Origin: Dolomedes plantarius
Lineage: Eukaryota > Arthropoda > Arachnida > Araneae > Dolomedidae
Direction of reading: 5' to 3'
Assembly: GCA_907164885.2 (NCBI GenBank)
Contig: OU015501.1
Span: forward strand, 26,875,083-26,939,082
Length of the DNA stretch: 64,000 nucleotides
Both the position numbers and the translations under genes were made by a program. The notes below the pieces were generated by a model. That model was not told the DNA's origin. It made no database searches and was given only the letters and a program-made list of their open reading frames with translations. Below, in pieces: positions 50,690-62,500 of this stretch (its first letter is position 1; the number at the start of each line of letters is the position of its first letter).

Positions 50690-52275
50690 CAGGGTGTCCC
50701 AAAACGACCGCATAAACTCTGCACAGCTAGATTCCTCATTGGGAGTACATAAAAACTGCCCAAAGAAGCGTTCCTGTACAATCCATAGTTTACGAGAAAA
50801 ATATGAAAAACAGAGTATGACGTCACTGCCGGTGCAAGAAAAAAACACTTTATTGGACATATCAACAACAATATTTGCATATTTTTCCAGACGATAATGT
50901 TTAAAACGTTCGCCGCGCATATCGCGTCATGCATACGCGCGCGCCATGGAATGACGTTAAGCCGCCGTTGAACTGGTATTTAAAAGGCTGCATCTTGCAG
51001 CTACCGGTAGTCTTCGTATGGTGGCCATGTACTCCGTTCGTGACTACTGCGACATGTACTTGATGTACGGCCGATGCAATGGAAATGCCTTACGAACTGC
51101 TAGGGAGTATGCCGTCGATATCCGTCCCGCCGTCCTCCCGATGTCAACGTCATCCGTAGGCTGGACGACAGACTGCGAAATACGGGAAGCGTCTTGCCAA
51201 CAGCCAATCTTCACGATACTGGAAGACCGCGGAGCGGCCTGACGGTAGCACAGGCGGATGCAATACTGCAGCGGGTAGAAGAGACGCCCGAGGTAAGCAA
51301 ACGCGCATTAGCCCATGAGATGACTTCGAGTAAAAGTACTGTGCACAGGCTTTTACGGTCTGAGAGGCTACACCCATTTCGGTACACAACCGCGTAAAGT
51401 CTGAAACCAGATGACTTTCAGAAAAACGTGGCCTTCTGTGAATGGCTGTTGCAGCAACAGAACACAGATAATGGTTTCATTACACCTATCCTGTGGACTG
51501 ATGAATCATGTTTCACTCGTGATGGGGTATTCAACCATCACAACAGCCATATGTGGTCCCAGGTCAATCAGCATGCAATCCGGCCGCAGAAACATCAGGA
51601 ACGTTGGTCTCTTAACGTGTGGGCTGGCATACTCGGGGATCGCCTGCTTGGACCATATCTGTTGCCTGAACGGCTTTCGGGACAGTCGTACTTGGCGTTT
51701 CTCAATGAGGTCTTAACCGAGTTCCTCGATGACATACCATTACAGGGAATTTGGTTCCAGCATGATGGGGCTCCGGCGCATTTCTGTGCTCCTGTACGTG
51801 GTTGGCTGGATATGGAATACCCCGGCCGCTGGATCGGACGTGGGGGTCCGGTTCTATGGCCGCCACGTTCGCCAGATCTTACACCGTTTGAATTTTTCCT
51901 ATGGGGCCATCTCAAGGAACTGGTGTATCGAGACGTAGTGACAACACAAATGGACTTAGTTGCTCGTCTGCATGCTGCTTGTACTTCGGTGGACCCCGCG
52001 ATGCTGCAACGTGTGATGACAGCCATTCCACGCCGTGCTCAATCCTGCCTCGACATGCACGGCGGACACTTTGAACATCTGCTTTAAATTGTGCATGCTG
52101 TTGATATGTTCAATAAAGTGTTTTTTCTTGCACTGGCAGTGACGTCATACTTTGTTTTTCGTATTTTTCTCGTAAACTATGGATCGTACAGGAACGCTTC
52201 TTTGGGCAGTTTTTATGTACTCCCAACGAGGAATCTAGCTGTGCAGAGTTTATGCGGTCGTTTTGGGACACCCTG
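50690..52275 (+). mobile_element. Long-TIR mariner-type element with DD41E transposase
   Basis: Inverted repeats of about 178 bp (50690-50872 and 52099-52275), nearly identical by eye, start CAGGGTGTCCCAAAACGACC. TA lies on both sides. It is 1,586 bp with a single transposase gene of two lesions. Arm length and transposase resemble the DD41D group of the Tc1/mariner superfamily. Confidence 0.9.
51018..52087 (+). pseudogene. DD41-type transposase, one frameshift and one stop
   Basis: ATG at 51018 or 51027 (MYSVRDYCDMYLMYGRCNGN). The frame shifts near 51115, apparently by a one-base loss, and continues through a helix-turn-helix (SKRALAHEMTSSKSTVHRLL) to TAA at 51394-51396. It then stays open to 52087. 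Catalytic residues are D in LWTDESCF and D in FQHDGAPAHF. An acidic residue in TPFEFFLWG follows after 41 residues. Relatives, as I recall them, have D there (TPLDFFLWG). About 356 codons. Confidence 0.85.
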
Positions 52276-53084
52276 TATAACTCGGACCTTTAACTCTATA
52301 ATACAACTTTTCTGATCTGCCACCTTTAAAAGTATGTATCTAAAATTCCTTTCAAGGTATGTCTGCGAAATTTTATGCAACAATCGTTTGTTCTACTGCA
52401 TACTGCTTTCCGAATTTGAGATGTAAAGAAAAAATTCGAAAAATCATTTTCTTTGGAATAAAAATTATGCTGGAAAAATTATTTTATCTTATTTTTAAGT
52501 AATTTAAAATTTGGCAAATAACATTTTTATAAATCTTTATGACAAATTATTTTGAATCGTAAAATTATGCAAAGAGAGCTGTTGGTTCGGCATATAAACA
52601 AACTTTAAATTTTGAAGTTTGAACTTTTCAGAGGAAATTTAAAATCGTTTAAGTATTTTTATATGAATAATGATCATTATTTAAAGTCACCGCTGGGGAA
52701 AATCATTAGAAAATGCTGTAGATTTAAAAATATTGAGTTTCGGATTTCGTTAAAAGAAGATTGAGAAAACGAAAAATACTGCTCATGAACTATAAAAATG
52801 GTTTGACTATAAAAATGGTTTGAATGACGAAAATATTTTGGGAATAGCTTTATTGATTTTTCAAAATAAGTTTGATGTAAATAATAAATTAAACTATGAT
52901 GTTTTAAATCCTGAATATGTTTGCGATTCAGTGATTGAACATTATGTGAGTAAACTTGCTTTTTATATTTTAAGTGCGTTTGGTTTCATAAACTGTAAAC
53001 ATATAACATCTGTTACAAAATTAAATATTTAAAAAAAATTCACAAGAAATATTATTGATTCTGATATGAAGTTTGCTAGAAAGG

Positions 53085-53400
53085 CCTTTCTATGATCTAC
53101 ATTATTAAAGCGTTCTTATGGTTATAAAACTTACGTTTAACATAGTATTAAAGGCATTATGTATACCTAGGAAGTGTTAGCGATATTTCATGACTCGCTA
53201 AAGTGTATAAAGGTTAATGATGGCTAATTATATCGCTGTATGTATGATCGACATTAAAAAATCGTTTCTATGGTTATAAAACTTATGTTTGACATCGTAT
53301 TAACGGTATTACGTACACCTAGGAAGTGACAGCGATATTTCATGACTAGCTAAAGTTTATAAATGTGACTAATTATATCGCTACATGTACGATCAGATGT
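53085..53400. repeat. Tandem duplication, two ~155-bp units
   Basis: The phrases TATGGTTATAAAACTTA, ACACCTAGGAAGTG or TATACCTAGGAAGTG, GCGATATTTCATGACT and CTAATTATATCGCT occur in the same order in both units. Confidence 0.85.
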
Positions 53401-53924
53401 TTAAATTAGAATTTGTATTTGTTTTAAAATTGAGAAAATAAATTATAGCGCATAGCTTCTATTGTAAAACAGTTAATTATTTTCATAGTGTACACTTTTC
53501 AGATTAAAAACTTATTTTCATAAAAATAGATTTTAACTGGGTTGAATTTGTCAAAAATATTTAACTGCAGAATTAATAAGGAATTTAAAAGATTTTGTCG
53601 ATTGGTGCTTGATTTCTAGTTATTCAATTTTTTTAAAACTTTCATTAAAGCACTCACAAATAAAATTAACTACTATATAAACCAAAGTTTAAAATATTTT
53701 AAGCATTTTTCCTAGGTAAATATAGTGATAAAGAAATTTGAACGTTTCTTTCATGTCATTAAAATTTTTAGAGGAGATTATTGAAAATTATTAAGATACT
53801 GTTGACTGGAGAGTTACTTCTTAATATCAAATAACGATTTTACGCTTAAATATCACGAAAAATTAGATGTTTATTAAGTATTAGAGTTTAAAAATTTTAC
53901 AGGAAAAATTGCGGGAGAATATAA

Positions 53925-53946
<22 letters not shown>
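53925..53946 (+). repeat. Poly(C) run of 22
   Basis: An uninterrupted run of 22 C, followed by GAAAAAAAAAG, in AT-rich surroundings. Confidence 0.9.
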
Positions 53947-53958
<12 letters not shown>

Positions 53959-54296
53959 CATCTAAATTAGAAGTATGAAGAAGAAGAACATGTAATTAGT
54001 AACGAGTAGATTATAAAAATCCAAGATAAACTTGACAGGTGTTTTGCAAATTAAATCTGTCACGTGACTATTTTTTAAATTCTGCACTACAGAAAGTTAT
54101 CCAATAAGCTAAAATATACAACACAAAAATTATTTGTCATTTGATACTTGATAACTGCTTTCAAAACATTTACTTTAAAAACTTTTCCAAAGTAAAACTT
54201 TCGTAAATGTTAGAGGCCAATTTAGTTTTTTTTTTATACAACGTGGGCCCATAATGTAAATAATGTAATTATAAATAAGAAAAATATTACTCACCT

Positions 54297-54508
54297 TCAA
54301 ATAAATTTATCCCCTTCAAAATAATCGCCAAAGGAGTCTATATAATTTTTCCAACGTTTCTTCAAGTCATCGAAACAATGTTTATATTCTTTGGAACTAA
54401 CCGTTCGCAAAATACGCGTAACATTTGATTTAATATCCGAGACGTTTTCAAATCTCTGTCCTTTCATGGCCATTTTAAGCTTCGGAAAAAGGAAAAAAAA
54501 TCAGCTGG
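54297..54508 (-). pseudogene. Mariner transposase C-terminus (left, inverted copy)
   Basis: The minus strand starts in the PADFF segment that holds the last catalytic aspartate. It continues KMAMKGQRFENVSDIKSNV and ends DYFEGDKFI, stop at 54297-54299. This reading is less damaged than its mirror copy, except for a small indel in the FFLFPKLK region. Everything upstream of PADFF is missing. Confidence 0.82.
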
Positions 54509-54538
54509 CGATAAGTAACAATTCAGCAACTTTCAGAC

Positions 54539-55240
54539 ATGCTTGGTATAAGCAAAGAAAGCTGTAGATTAATTTTAATTGAAAATCTGAAAATGAAAAA
54601 AGTTTGTGTTCGATTTGTGCCTCGGATTTTGACAGAATAGCAAAAAGAAGACAGAAAAGCTTGCTGTGAAGATTTTCTGACTACTGCTCAACAAGACAAC
54701 AATTTCTTAAAGTGTATTATAGCAAGAGATGAGACCTGGTGTCTACAATACGACCCAGAAACAAAAAGACAAAGTGCACAGGGGAAAGGACCGTCTAATC
54801 CATACAAAAAAAGCACGGATGTCAAAATCAAAGATTGCATTTTTTGATTACAAAGGACTTATTCACCCCGAATTTGTTCCTGAAAATCAGACAATTAATC
54901 TGTATTTTTACAATGAGGTGCTTTTTCGATTAAGAAACAGCATAAGGCGAGTTAGGAAGGAACTGCTTGAGTCTGGGAAATGGTTTCTTTTACACGATAA
55001 TACTAGAATCCAAAAAGCAATTTCTGTACAACAATATCTTGCTAAGCATTCAATTACAGTGATAAATCACCCACCATATTCTCTTGACTTATTGCCAGCT
55101 CATTTTTTTCTTTTTCCGAAGCTTAAGATGGCCATGAATTTGAAAACGTCTCGGATATTAAACCAAATGTTACGTGTATTTTGCGAACGGTTAGTTCCAA
55201 CGCCTATAAACATTGTTTCGATGACTTGAAGAAACGTTTG
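54539..55240 (+). pseudogene. Mariner transposase (right copy), catalytic residue lost
   Basis: Begins LGISKESCRLILIENLKMKK, lacking the first helix-turn-helix. RDETWCLQYDPETKRQSA (frame change near 54770) and WFLLHDNTRIQKAISVQQYL follow. At the third catalytic position it reads LLPAHFFLF, a histidine where mariners have aspartate, 34 residues after the second aspartate. A deletion near 55140 and other frame changes scramble the C-terminus compared with the mirror copy. Confidence 0.82.
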
Positions 55241-55355
55241 AAAAATTGTATAGACTCCTTTGGCGATTATTTTGAAGGAGATAAATTTATTTGAAGGTGA
55301 ATAATATTTTTCTTATTTCTAAAAAAAAGTCCGGTTACTTTATGGGTGAACATTG

Positions 55356-57180
55356 TATAATTAATCAGTCAATCTTTATTTTTAATACCTTAGACTAGAA
55401 AAATGAGTGTTTTTCAAACTTTTTGACAGATTATATATTAATGCATAACCATGAAAATTAGCAATTTTTGGTACAGAATTGTGTGATCTATTTTGAATTT
55501 AATATCTTACATATTAAACGTTACAAGGAAGGAATCTTATGCTGCTTATAATAAAACGATAGATTGCGCATTTTATTTAGAAATAAACTTTTATTGGCAT
55601 TTAAAAGTTTCCGAATACTATTTGCAAAATTTATAAATTTAAAGAATAGAAGCAAAATTTTTGTGCAAAAGCTTAGGACTAAACTCATCAGTCTGTATAT
55701 TTGAGGAAAGTGACAAGAGGTTCTTTCCTGTATCGAGCTAGAAATTGAGAAACAAAGAAAGTTACAAAGAAAGTTCATATGAAAAGAAAATTATTTCTTG
55801 TTGAGCGCTGAAACTGCAAAAGTCGAATATGTACAGTTTTTAAGAACTTTGAAGTTCCTATCAGACCCTGAGTTAACGGTGAAAAAATATAACTTTATGA
55901 CACAATCTCTAACATTTTATTTTCACACTTTATTACAACTTCCATTCCTGGTACTCGAATTTAAGATCCATTGTAATCAAGGAAGGCATATTTTGCCGCA
56001 ATAACACCTGACTCATTCATGTCTTTCCTAAATGTGATTAAGAATCTTGAAAGTTTTTGTTGTAGTTCTATTATTAATATTTTAAATGTAATTCAAAAAT
56101 CTTGAATTTTTTAAAAACTGACTTAAAGGTTCTTCAAAACTTATGCTGTCGTGAAATATAAAAACCTGATATACATTTTCTTGAAACCAAATCGTAAGGT
56201 TCAAAATTCTGAATCATTCCACTTCTTAACAGTGTGTCTTGTGATAAATTAGTTTTTTAAGCAGATTATTTTTATTTCCGGATGGAAGACACGGGTATTT
56301 TTAAAATGCTTTTTAATATTCTTATATCCAGTCTCTGAGAAAACGCAGATGATGTTTCTCATTGTACAGCCTAATTCACATTCACAAACCATATATCTAT
56401 ACGAATAATTTCAAACTAATTCAAATAACTAATAGTTTTCAATATTTCTTTAATACTAGCTCTTATTGATATGAATGAAAACGCGCTGATCACAATTCCT
56501 TTTCATAAAATAACCTAGTAACCTCGTATAAAAACCGCTTAAAATTCCTGTACGGACAAAAAGTCGTTTTTTTTCGAGACAGATATTCCTTACGTGAGTT
56601 TCTATGCTGAACATTATACTACATTTATTTATTATTACATTATGAGAGACGTTGTATTCTTTTGAATAGAAAAATGACCAGATGTTGCATGCTAATGGGT
56701 TATTGATCTGTGCCACTAATTCTAAAATCGACTAAACAAAGATGCTCCACTAACAAATAAGCAGTAAAAAAAGGTAAGTAACTGCAGATCTAATTTTTTA
56801 AAGTCTTTTCTGTTTTGACAGGAATAAAATGAATCCTCCATCAAAAGAATAATATCAGTTTCAAAATAGACATTGGTATGAGTATGAAAGTATCTTTTTC
56901 ATGTACATTCTATGTCACGAAGCGTTACATAGTCATACAACCGTATTTATGTCCAAGTAAAGTTAATGATACAGGATATTTCAAAATGATAGGAAAAATG
57001 CTGAAGCTGATAAATCAAGTTACTTTCTCTCATGGTAAATTGGTGTTTATATATGCATAGTCTTGGCTTTATATTTCCTGTCATATAAGAAATTTATGTT
57101 TCTCTTTCTCTTTCTCAATTCTTTTAGCTTGTTTGTCATCATTCGGTCGAAATGACGTAACTAACACCTTTTCAGAACAG
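55356..57180. other. Upstream flank, no gene seen
   Basis: AT-rich, with small unsupported open frames on both strands. No mobile element is recognised. Confidence 0.6.
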
Positions 57181-57660
57181 CCAAAGATCACACTTTAAAA
57201 AAAAGAGATTAGGTTGGCTAGTTGAAGTATAAAAAGCATCGAAGATAGTTTGGTGAGATGTAGTTCGGCTTCAACAGTGCAGTAATCAGCGAAAGGTAAT
57301 GAGCCTACAACAGTTTAGCTTCAGTAGTCAGAGAGAGGCAGTGGGGCTACAAGCGTTTAGCTTCAGTAGTCGGAGAGAGGCATGCTGCTTCAGTAGTCAT
57401 CGAGAGAGGTAGGAGCAATGCAGTTTCAGTGGTTCAGCTAGAAGAGTTTGGCCATGAAGTTGAAAAGTGATTCGCACCGGAGGCACCAATGCTGATAAAC
57501 GTTCTGTTAATGACTTGTGGGAGATTATAAGGTCAAGTCTCGAAATGCATGTTTTATCTAACTGAATACTTAAATAATGTTTAAGTGAATCTGTGCTGTT
57601 CATTATGGGAAATAAAGTCTAAATAGAACCTTGAGGTTAGATTAAAAGACGAACCTTGAG
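57181..57660 (+). promoter_or_regulatory. Candidate solo LTR or short transcription unit
   Basis: TATAAAAA at 57228-57235 and AATAAA at 57611-57616 bracket a GC-richer segment. In it AGCTTCAGTAGTC(A/G)GAGAGAGGC is repeated (57310-57420). The signal spacing resembles R-U5 of an LTR. No ends, duplication or partner were found. Confidence 0.3.
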
Positions 57661-57930
57661 GTTAGTCTTTGGTCATCAAACTGGTCATATAAAGAAACTT
57701 TACATATATAGTGAAAATACAGACTGCTTGGTGAAAAGAAACTTCTGAAAGCAAAAATTTGTTGAAAAATATCTTATTGCTAAATCAAATGCAATGATAA
57801 ATTTAAGAATGTCTTAGGCTGTAAAAAAAGAGTTTATAAATAAATTAATTTGGGTGCTTTTTAAACAGTTCGCTCAAATAATTTGAGTTCCTTTTGAAAT
57901 CACGTTGAAGTTATACTTCAGTGCAAGATA

Positions 57931-58382
57931 CAGGGTGCGGTAGAATGGATTCCCACATTTGAAAGTGTAATAAAAACGAACGAAACAATTTACAGAAAAA
58001 ATATTTATATTTCGTTAAGTACTAACAATCTAGTTTTTTTCCACTAGGTTTTAAAAATAACATCACTCAGTTGGCTCCCGTAATTTGTGATGTACTGCCG
58101 AAGCCGTTCTGTAAAATTTTTCATCACTATGTTGGCCATGTCTGGGGGAATGGCGGCAATTTCCTCACGAGTAGAGGATATACTGACTAGTTGCACATTT
58201 TCAAGTGTTCTAACGCTCCAAGGATGACCACTTGGTTTCCTTGTAATGCAGACCCACTTGTTTTTACGTTTGAAACCCATCGTAGCATTGTTTTTCTATC
58301 AGGAACGGTATCATTTCCACAGATACAACACTTGGTTACCAGTGACTTTCAGAAATGTGGGAGTGCATTCGGTCGCATCCTG
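57931..58382 (-). mobile_element. Mariner-type deletion derivative (MITE)
   Basis: Ends CAGGGTGCGGTAGAATGGAT and, inverted, CAGGATGCGACCGAATGCAC, both followed by (T/C)CCCACATTT. TA lies on both sides; 452 bp. The minus-strand frame 58280-58044 keeps only a transposase C-terminus (REEIAAIPPDMANIVMKNF, then ERLRQYITNYGSQLSDVIF). Confidence 0.82.
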
Positions 58383-58390
58383 TACATTTA

Positions 58391-59285
58391 GCGAACTGTA
58401 CAGCAGTTAATATACACTGGGGAAAATTAAGGTTAAGCTATACATTAGAATGCATGAAATATCTTTGACCCAAGAGGACGTTAGGAAAAAAAAACTTCTC
58501 TTTAACTCCAGTAAAGAAGTAAATACTTATCCATGTATTGAATTTGTGACGAATGTATGACTTGTAATAAAAGTACTCCAAATGTTTTCCAATAATCCAC
58601 AATAAGAATTTGCATTAAAAAATAAAACACATAAATTCCAAACTCACTACAGAGGCTAACTGCAAAGACTATGGGAGTCCATTCTGCCACACCCTGTACA
58701 TTTATCAAACTGTACGGCAATTAATATACACTGGGGAAAACTAAGGTGAAGCTATGCATTAGAATGCACGACATATTTTTGACCCAAGAGGACGTTAGGA
58801 AGAAACCCCTTCTCTTTAACTCCAGTAAAGACGTGCATACTTATCCATGTATTGAATTTGTAACGAATACATGGCTTATAATAAAAGTACTCCAAATGTT
58901 TTCCTATAATTCCCAATAAGAATTTACATTCAAGAATAAAACACATAAATTCCCAACTAACTACAGAGGATAACTACAGAGACTATGGGAGTCCATTCTG
59001 CCACACCCTGTACATTTAACAAACTGTACGGCAATTAATATAAACTGGGGAAAATTAAGATTAAGCTATGCATTAGAATGACGACATATCTTTGACCCAA
59101 GAGGACGTTAGTAAAAAAACCCTTCTCTTTAACTCCAGTAAAGAAGTACATACTTATCCATGTATTGAATTTGTAACGAATACATGGCTTATAATAAAAG
59201 TACTACAAATGTTTTCCTATAATTCACAATAAGAACTTACATTGAAGAATAAAACACATAAATTACAAACTAACTACAGAGACTA
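58391..59285. repeat. 314-bp tandem array built on a transposon end
   Basis: Units start at 58391, 58705 and 59019; the third is truncated near 59285. Each begins near AACTGTAC(A/G)GC(A/C)(A/G)TTAATATA. The first two end TGGGAGTCCATTCTGCCACACCCTGTA, which matches the inverted terminal repeat of the adjacent 57931-58382 element. Non-coding. Confidence 0.9.
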
Positions 59286-61892
59286 TTTTATCCACATACA
59301 CCAAAATGAGGAACAAGAAAGAGTAACAGGCTATGCTCAAAGGAGTTCGATGCCGATGAAGAAGAAAATAAAATTAAAAAAAGCAATGATTTTGCCATAT
59401 AGTCTCACAATCATAGAGAAGAATCTGATGTCTGGAAGCTGAAGTTATAAGCATCAAAATGTAGAGATTAGACACCAACATTGTTCACCAGCTAGTCTCG
59501 ATAGGGAGCTCTCTACTTAATCGGCGTAATGAGGTAATATACGTTTTTGCTGCTTGACTGGAGTGTTCACTGGCTAGATATTTTTGTGTTAGCTAATGAT
59601 TATTGGAAATTATTAATTTTATTGTTTGGCAAAGTTTCTACTTTTTAAAAACAATTAAGGACCACTTATAAAATAAAAAATAGATTCATAGTATGAAACC
59701 AAGTGCTTTTGATAATTAAGCAAAATTTCAAGGTGATTATTTTATATAGTTTTTTAAAAAAGTGTACCTAACTGTTCAATAGTAAATTTTTCCTAGAAAA
59801 AAAAATCTTGTTTAAGATGCCATTTAAAAAAATATAAACAATATAACTTTTAGTTAGCATGAAACTATTCTAAAATGTTAATTTAATGTTTGAAAAAAAA
59901 TTATTATGTAAATACTGGAAATAATTTTTTACATAATTAAAACTATTTAATATAAGATTGTATTGCATTTTTTTTTCCTAACATGATCTTAAAATTGTCT
60001 TGAGAATCCAAAACACATTATCTGTTCCAGGTGTGGCTAAGGTAAATAGTATTAAGAGCCATTTGGGAATATATACATGCTTAGAAGTGCCAAAAAACAT
60101 AAAAAAGGTTATGTTTGATACGAAAGAAATTTTAAGCGTTGCTTATTTTTAATATTTTTATTAACTATATCAATCTCAAATTGTTAGAATAATTAATATT
60201 TCTAAATTTTTAAATAGTTTTAAGAGCTTTAATAATTATTCTTAATTTTTCTGTCAAATGATTCATATAATGAATTGTTGCAGTTCGCAGCCACTCAGTT
60301 AAATGTTGATTTGCCAACAACTTTGACATTCGAACATTTGACCGTGTGCTCTGCACTAAGCGGTTTTAATTGTATTGTCGAAAAATACTGGAGAGCTCGT
60401 GTACTGATGGCATAAGTGCTAATTTGTATGTGGCATTTGTTAAATAAATAAATGATTTGCCAACAATGAGCGTTGTTTATTTTTTGTCAACCCAAGTGTA
60501 GAATATAAGGAATCATAGCTATAAGTTGTACCGAAAATAGAGGTTATTCGACATACCAATAATTTAAATGGGCCCAATGTATTAGAAAAAAATACCACCA
60601 ATACTACAGTTTTTTGCTCCAGCTAGAAAAAGTATGTGAAATGAAAAAAATTACTGAAAGAAAAACTCAGATTGCAATTTATAACGAATTTTTTTATAAA
60701 GTGAAAGAGCTGCAAAGAAAGTGATAAACAGCCGCAGTTTGGCCACTCCTGATCTATTTTATCATTGAAACACGCAGGGATTAAAATTAAATATGGTGTA
60801 ACCAACGGCAAGTATATGTTAAAGAAAACGATTCTCTAGTAACTTCTAATGATTTTAAGGAAACTTTTAAACAATTACATTCAAGATATTTATCTCCATA
60901 AATTTTATTACTCCTTATTACATTCTGACTCGTAAAAACAATAGAAAATTTATTCCTATCAAAAACTCAATAAAGGTTTGTTTTATTAAATTCTTTTTAA
61001 AAATGAGCTACTTATAATTTGCATGTTATTAGGATAGAAAGTTTGACTGATAGATGAAGAAAAAAATTAATTAACAAATGTTGAAACACACATGGCATGT
61101 ATGAATGAACTACTATGAATCAGTAATTGAATTTTTTCTTTGATCTTTAATTTTAACAAATTTTCAGACTGATAGGAGCTTTGAATTAAGTATCATGCTT
61201 TGGTAACTGATTATTATGAGGGTGGTATTGACGAACGTGTATGGAATTCCATATGTGATGTTCAAAAGCCTTTTAGTGATAAATAGGAAAGAAATCAATT
61301 AAAAATTATTTTGAAAGTCTGTAGAATAACATAATGTAAAATGTATAGGGAGGATTTGATATTAAAATGAGAGTAAGGATTAAAAGGATTTTTAAGGATT
61401 TTTTAAAAGGATTTTTTAAAAGGATTTAAAAGGATTTTTTAAATTCCTCTGTCGCAGTGATTGTAAAACTGTACAAAGGATAGCTCATTTTGAGTCATCA
61501 ACTGTATCTATATTTGAAATGTTTTCAATGAGAAAAAGTAATACCATCCTGTTAATTTGCAGTTCGATTTATTCCCAGGAAAAACACACTAAAGTAACAA
61601 CCAGACAGCCAAAAGTTACCAGGGAAATAAAAATGAATTCTTAAGCCTTTTATTACGGAAAATTCACTATAAACCATTAAATGTTATCGTAGAGGAAAAG
61701 ACGAGTGATATTTACACATAGATACAAACGTAGAGTTGGTAAAAATAATTAAGTAATTTTCAATAAATAAGTAATAAACAATTTTCAAAGGTTTGCATAA
61801 AATTTAGTGTAGAATTTTAAAAGCCGTAAAAATAGGAATAATTTGATGTATTACTTATAAAAAAAGTGCACCCTTCTGGAAAATAAAAAATT
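59286..61892. other. Upstream flank, no gene seen
   Basis: AT-rich. AAAAGGATTT-type phrases recur at 61376-61440. No gene or mobile element is recognised. Confidence 0.6.
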
Positions 61893-62500
61893 CATAATGA
61901 AACCCCATACATTCTACATTAATTCTCAATTTAATATATACTTGTAGTTTATAATTTATTTGGTTCAATAACTTATAACCAAAATAGTCTTTAAAATATG
62001 TGATAGAGAAAAAGTGGTACTACATAATTTAGTGCATTTTCATAAAATTTCAAGCTGATCATGTTGAATAAACAGTACACAAGTGAGCTCATAAATAAAA
62101 ACCTGATCGTTATATTTCTTAATGCTCATGTATTTAGTTTTCGGAACAATGTTAGTAGTATTAAGAAGAGAAATAAAGATATTAAGTCATAAAAATGTAT
62201 AATCAAACCCCATACATTGTAAATTAATGCTCAATTTAATATATACTTGTAGATTATAATTTATTTGGTTCAATAACTTAAAACAAAAATAGTCTTTAAA
62301 CTATATGATCGAGAAAAAGTGGTACTACATAATTTAGTGCATTTTTATAAAATTTTAAGCTGATCATATTGAATAAACGGTAAACAAGTGAGATCATAAA
62401 TCAAAACCTGATCTTTTAATTTCTTGATGTTCATGTATTTAGTTTTCGGAACAATACTAGCAGTATTAAAAAGAGAAATAAAGATATTAAGTCATTAAAA
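61893..62500. repeat. Tandem duplication, two 305-bp units
   Basis: AACCCCATACATT recurs at 61901 and 62206, and similarity continues through GAGAAAAAGTGGTACTACAT, GTATTTAGTTTTCGGAACAA and AATAAAGATATTAAGTCAT. Few differences are seen. Non-coding. Confidence 0.92.

Larger units (their letters stand above)
52276..54238. other. Upstream flank, no gene seen
   Basis: AT-rich. It contains a tandem duplication (53085-53400) and a poly(C) run (53925-53946). The open frame at 52820-53032 is unsupported. Confidence 0.6.
54239..55355. mobile_element. Fold-back mariner: two truncated copies head to head
   Basis: TA-flanked, 1,117 bp, with inverted arms of about 260 bp (54239-54508 and about 55095-55355). 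Both arms carry the 3' end of the same mariner, including transposase C-terminal coding. Ends read CAACGTGGGCCCATAATGTAA and, inverted, CAATGTTCACCCATAAAGTA. The junction between the 5'-truncated left copy and the longer right copy is near 54508. Confidence 0.85.

Noticed and set aside
50666..50934. Open frames in the left inverted repeat of the DD41E element
   Set aside because: They fall in the terminal repeat, and the mirrored arm gives the same peptide in reverse position; not genes.
57397..57603. 68-codon minus-strand frame in the candidate LTR
   Set aside because: It runs against the TATA and poly(A) signals and has no recognisable sequence.
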